Positions 35,703 to 37,526 of a stretch of DNA of 37,526 bases are shown here, piece by piece (within the stretch, counting starts at the first letter, position 1; every line of letters begins with the position of its first letter). Below the pieces are notes generated by a model, which was not told the DNA's origin, did not search any database, and saw only the letters and a list, made by a program, of their open reading frames with translations. The DNA comes from Sphingomonadales bacterium. Its GTDB lineage: Bacteria > Pseudomonadota > Alphaproteobacteria > Sphingomonadales > Sphingomonadaceae. The stretch lies in assembly GCA_027485735.1 (NCBI GenBank), contig JAIXQM010000072.1:1-37526 (forward strand), given 5' to 3'. Both the position numbers and the translations under genes were made by a program.

Positions 35703-35803
35703 TTATCTCACCACATTTATCGCCAGTTAAGCTTGCACCGAAGTTAGTCAATTGCAATTGAAAATTCAAACATGGCACTTCTACTTTGGCGATTTTTCTC
35801 TCC

Positions 35804-36169
35804 TTACCGCGCCAACGCATATTCCTGCACCAACACCCGTTCCGGCACCGCCCACGCCGCTGCAATCTTGCGGATCATCCCCAGCGTCAGCGCCCGCTTG
35901 CGCGCCAGGATTTCGGTGGCGCGGGATTGGCCCACAAGTGCCGCGAGATCGGCGCGGGTGTGGCCGTTCATGGCCATGGCGGCTTCGATGGCCTGCACCG
36001 GATCAAGCGGGGCGATGGGCCAGCGGCGGGCTTCGTAGGCGTCCACCAACGTCACCAGCACGTCCAGCCGGTCCCCGGCTTCGGTGCCTTCTTCCGCACC
36101 CCACAGGGTTTCGATGTCGCGCAGGGCGGCTTCGTGATCGGCGTCGGAGCGGATGGGGCGAATCTGCAT
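35804..36169 (-). CDS. higA: Antitoxin of HigA type (XRE-like helix-turn-helix)
   Basis: A 121-residue protein. The N-terminal half (QIRPIRSDADHEAALRDIE, LWGAEEGTEAGDRLDVLVTL) is the usual HigA toxin-binding region. The C-terminal half carries the helix-turn-helix (TRADLAALVGQSRATEILARKR). It starts 13 bases after the toxin stop, giving the toxin-first order characteristic of higBA. Expected to neutralise HigB and repress its own promoter at the palindromes near 36502-36550. Confidence 0.85.
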   Translation of the reverse strand: MQIRPIRSDADHEAALRDIETLWGAEEGTEAGDRLDVLVTLVDAYEARRWPIAPLDPVQAIEAAMAMNGHTRADLAALVGQSRATEILARKRALTLGMIRKIAAAWAVPERVLVQEYALAR

Positions 36170-36182
36170 GGATTGTCTCCTC

Positions 36183-36485
36183 TCAGAACAGGGTGACGGT
36201 CAGCGCGTCGATCCGGTCATAGGCGGCGTGGGTGCCGATGAATTTGATGAAGGCGATGCCCCGCCGCCAGTCGAACGCCACCACCAACCGGTAATCACCG
36301 CCCGCCACTTCAAACCGCACCCGTTCCCCATTCAGCGCCTTGGCCTTGGAGAAGTTGTTCACGGCATCAAGCGGGCTTTGCCAGCGGGCCGCCGACGTGA
36401 CTTCATACCAGTGCCGCAGCGAGGCTTCGGTTTCGGGATGGTCGGTCCAGAAGGCGACCAGCTGGTTGCGGGCGATCACCCTCAT
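36183..36485 (-). CDS. higB: Toxin of HigB type (RelE-like mRNA interferase)
   Basis: A 100-residue protein of the HigB family. The fold segments include the N-terminal MRVIARNQLVAFW, LRHWYEVTSAARWQSPLD, RVRFEVAGGDYRLVVAFDW and the C-terminal AFIKFIGTHAAYDRID. HigB toxins cleave mRNA at the ribosome. First gene of the two-gene module; two palindromes lie within 60 bases upstream. Confidence 0.87.
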   Translation of the reverse strand: MRVIARNQLVAFWTDHPETEASLRHWYEVTSAARWQSPLDAVNNFSKAKALNGERVRFEVAGGDYRLVVAFDWRRGIAFIKFIGTHAAYDRIDALTVTLF

Positions 36486-36501
36486 GTGGGGTTCCTAGCA
36501 T

Positions 36502-36550
36502 TTCCCATCTTGGGAAGCAAGCGGATTTCCCGGACTGGGAAGCGCTTCCC
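36502..36550 (-). promoter_or_regulatory. Candidate HigA operators
   Basis: Two 15-bp palindromes of the form TTCCC-N5-GGGAA occur at 36502-36516 and 36527-36541, 25 bases apart. The second shares its right half with a perfect 14-bp palindrome GGGAAGCGCTTCCC (36537-36550). They lie just upstream of higB, where HigBA complexes usually repress the promoter. Confidence 0.65.
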
Positions 36551-36561
36551 CTCCCCTAGTT

Positions 36562-36665
36562 CGTCACCCCGGCGAAAGCCGGGGCCCATCGCCCGAGCAG
36601 TGGTGACGATGGCGCGACCGCATCGAAAGCATGGGAGATGGGCCCCGGCTTTCGCCGGGGTGACG
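36562..36665. repeat. Perfect 29-bp inverted repeat pair
   Basis: Arms 36562-36590 (starting CGTCACCCCGGCGAAAGCC) and 36637-36665 are exact reverse complements, with a 46-base spacer. Each arm has an inner palindrome. The type is related in look to the element at 16346-16426 and common in sphingomonads. Confidence 0.82.
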
Positions 36666-36678
36666 GGTAGGGCGTGGG

Positions 36679-36810
36679 TCACTCGTCCTTCTTGTCCTTG
36701 TCCCCCGGTTTCTCCCGCAGCGTCCACAGCTGCCAGCCGGCGAAGGCGAGGACAGCGAAGAGGCTGACTCCGCCTTCGATCAGGCCGTAATATTCAACCG
36801 GGATCTCCAT
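36679..36810 (-). CDS. Small single-helix membrane protein
   Basis: A 43-residue protein: a short N-terminal segment (MEIPVEYYGLIE), one membrane helix (about 12-30, GGVSLFAVLAFAGWQLW), then a charged Lys/Asp tail ending KPGDKDKKDE. The ATG shares one base with the stop of the peptidase gene (TGATG), so it is translationally coupled. No recognised function. Confidence 0.55.
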   Translation of the reverse strand: MEIPVEYYGLIEGGVSLFAVLAFAGWQLWTLREKPGDKDKKDE

Positions 36811-37526
36811 CAGCGGCGAATGGGGCCGTCTGGGCCATAGAGCGGGAAGGGCGGGCGCTTGGGCTGCGGCGGCGGGTTCTTGGCGAGGGCGTCCATCGCC
36901 AGCGCCACCGCCTTTTCCAGTTGCGGGTCGCCGCCAGCCATCATGGCGGCCGGGTCTTGATCCACCTCCACATCGGGCGGCACGCCGATGTTTTCCACGG
37001 CCCACTCGCCAGCCGGGGAGAAGAAGCCCACCGACGGGCTGGTGAGCTGGCCGCCGTCCATCAACGGCGGGATGCCGCCGATGCCCACCAGGCCGCCCCA
37101 GGTGCGCTTGCCCACCAATGGCCCCAGTTTGAAATCGCGGAACATCCACGGCAACATGTCCCCACCGCTGGCCGATCCTTCGTTTATCAGCATCACCTTG
37201 GGCCCCAGCACGCTGGCCGATGGCGTGCGATCGATGCGGCCATAGCGCGGTTGCCACCAGCTGATCAGGCGGCGGTTCATCACCTCGATCATGTAATCCG
37301 CCGCCTGGCCGCCGCCGTTCCAGCGATCATCGATCACCATGCCCTGCCGGTCGGTCTGCGCGAAATAATAGCGGTTGAAGCTGGTGAAGCCGCCGCCGCC
37401 GGTGTTGGGCAGATAGACATAGCCGAGCTTGCCGCCCGAGAGCTTGTCCACGCGCTGGCGGTTGTCTTCAATCCAGGTGAGGTTGCGCAGGCGGGCTTCG
37501 CTGGCGATGGGCACCACCGTCACGTC
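36810..37526 (-). CDS. S41 family (tricorn-like) peptidase, C-terminal part
   Basis: The 239 residues present are the C-terminal catalytic region; the N-terminus lies beyond the window edge. Visible elements are the core strand GKLGYVYLPNTG, GMVIDDRWNGGG, and the nucleophile segment NEGSASGGDMLPW with the catalytic Ser, followed by GKRTWGGLVG. These fit the tricorn protease homologues (family S41B), usually exported or periplasmic large proteins. A Pro-rich tail ends the protein. The frame is open to the last base, so the gene is partial. Confidence 0.88.
   Translation of the reverse strand, partial: DVTVVPIASEARLRNLTWIEDNRQRVDKLSGGKLGYVYLPNTGGGGFTSFNRYYFAQTDRQGMVIDDRWNGGGQAADYMIEVMNRRLISWWQPRYGRIDRTPSASVLGPKVMLINEGSASGGDMLPWMFRDFKLGPLVGKRTWGGLVGIGGIPPLMDGGQLTSPSVGFFSPAGEWAVENIGVPPDVEVDQDPAAMMAGGDPQLEKAVALAMDALAKNPPPQPKRPPFPLYGPDGPIRR

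Noticed and set aside
1..37526. CRISPR arrays, tRNA, rRNA, insertion sequences or prophage genes
   Set aside because: No direct-repeat arrays, cloverleaf sequences, transposase or phage proteins were recognised.

Overview
The window looks like chromosomal DNA of an aerobic anoxygenic phototrophic alphaproteobacterium, most likely a sphingomonad. Evidence: high GC content, a contiguous photosynthesis block in the order crtF-bchC-bchX-bchY-bchZ-pufB-pufA-pufL-pufM-pufC, crtD-crtC on the opposite strand, no pufQ or pufX, and several GC-rich palindromic dispersed repeats. The genus cannot be fixed from this sequence alone.

Layout. (1) 1-1157: the 5' part of ccmF (cytochrome c maturation) on the minus strand, cut by the window edge. 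(2) 1326-7686, plus strand: a compact electron-transfer operon. It encodes an 843-aa flavoprotein fused to two cyclic-nucleotide-binding domains and a four-cluster ferredoxin domain, a membrane protein with likely haem-ligating histidines, and a membrane-anchored protein with an FHA-like N-terminus and ten CxxCH motifs. A CpdA-like phosphodiesterase follows. (3) dnaN (minus) and a histidine phosphatase (plus). (4) 9873-13942, minus: a four-gene Csu-type chaperone-usher pilus operon, enclosed by identical 39-bp inverted copies of a palindromic repeat. (5) A thiolase, then about 960 bp without a convincing gene. This gap holds many GNRA-capped hairpins and a plus-strand terminator and is the best candidate here for an undescribed structured RNA. 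(6) An M19 dipeptidase, acyl-CoA dehydrogenase, fatty-acid desaturase and Baeyer-Villiger-type monooxygenase. (7) 22232-34695: the photosynthesis cluster. (8) 34746-37526: an AT-rich RDD-family gene, a HigBA toxin-antitoxin module with visible operator palindromes, a repeat pair, a small membrane protein and the C-terminal part of a tricorn-like S41 peptidase.

How the genes work together. BchX/Y/Z and BchC carry out late steps of bacteriochlorophyll a synthesis. PufB/A form the LH1 antenna, PufL/M the reaction-centre core, and PufC the tetrahaem donor. CrtC, CrtD and CrtF carry out hydration, desaturation and O-methylation in the spirilloxanthin/spheroidene series. The genes from bchC to pufC overlap or are tightly spaced and end at a strong terminator. 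A perfect TGT-N12-ACA PpsR/CrtJ-type site covers the -35 element of the likely bchC promoter. Stem-loops between pufA and pufL would favour LH1 over reaction-centre mRNA, as described in Rhodobacter. CcmF, PufC and the ten-motif cytochrome all depend on covalent haem c attachment.

All calls come from reading the sequence and comparison with known protein families. No database search was run.
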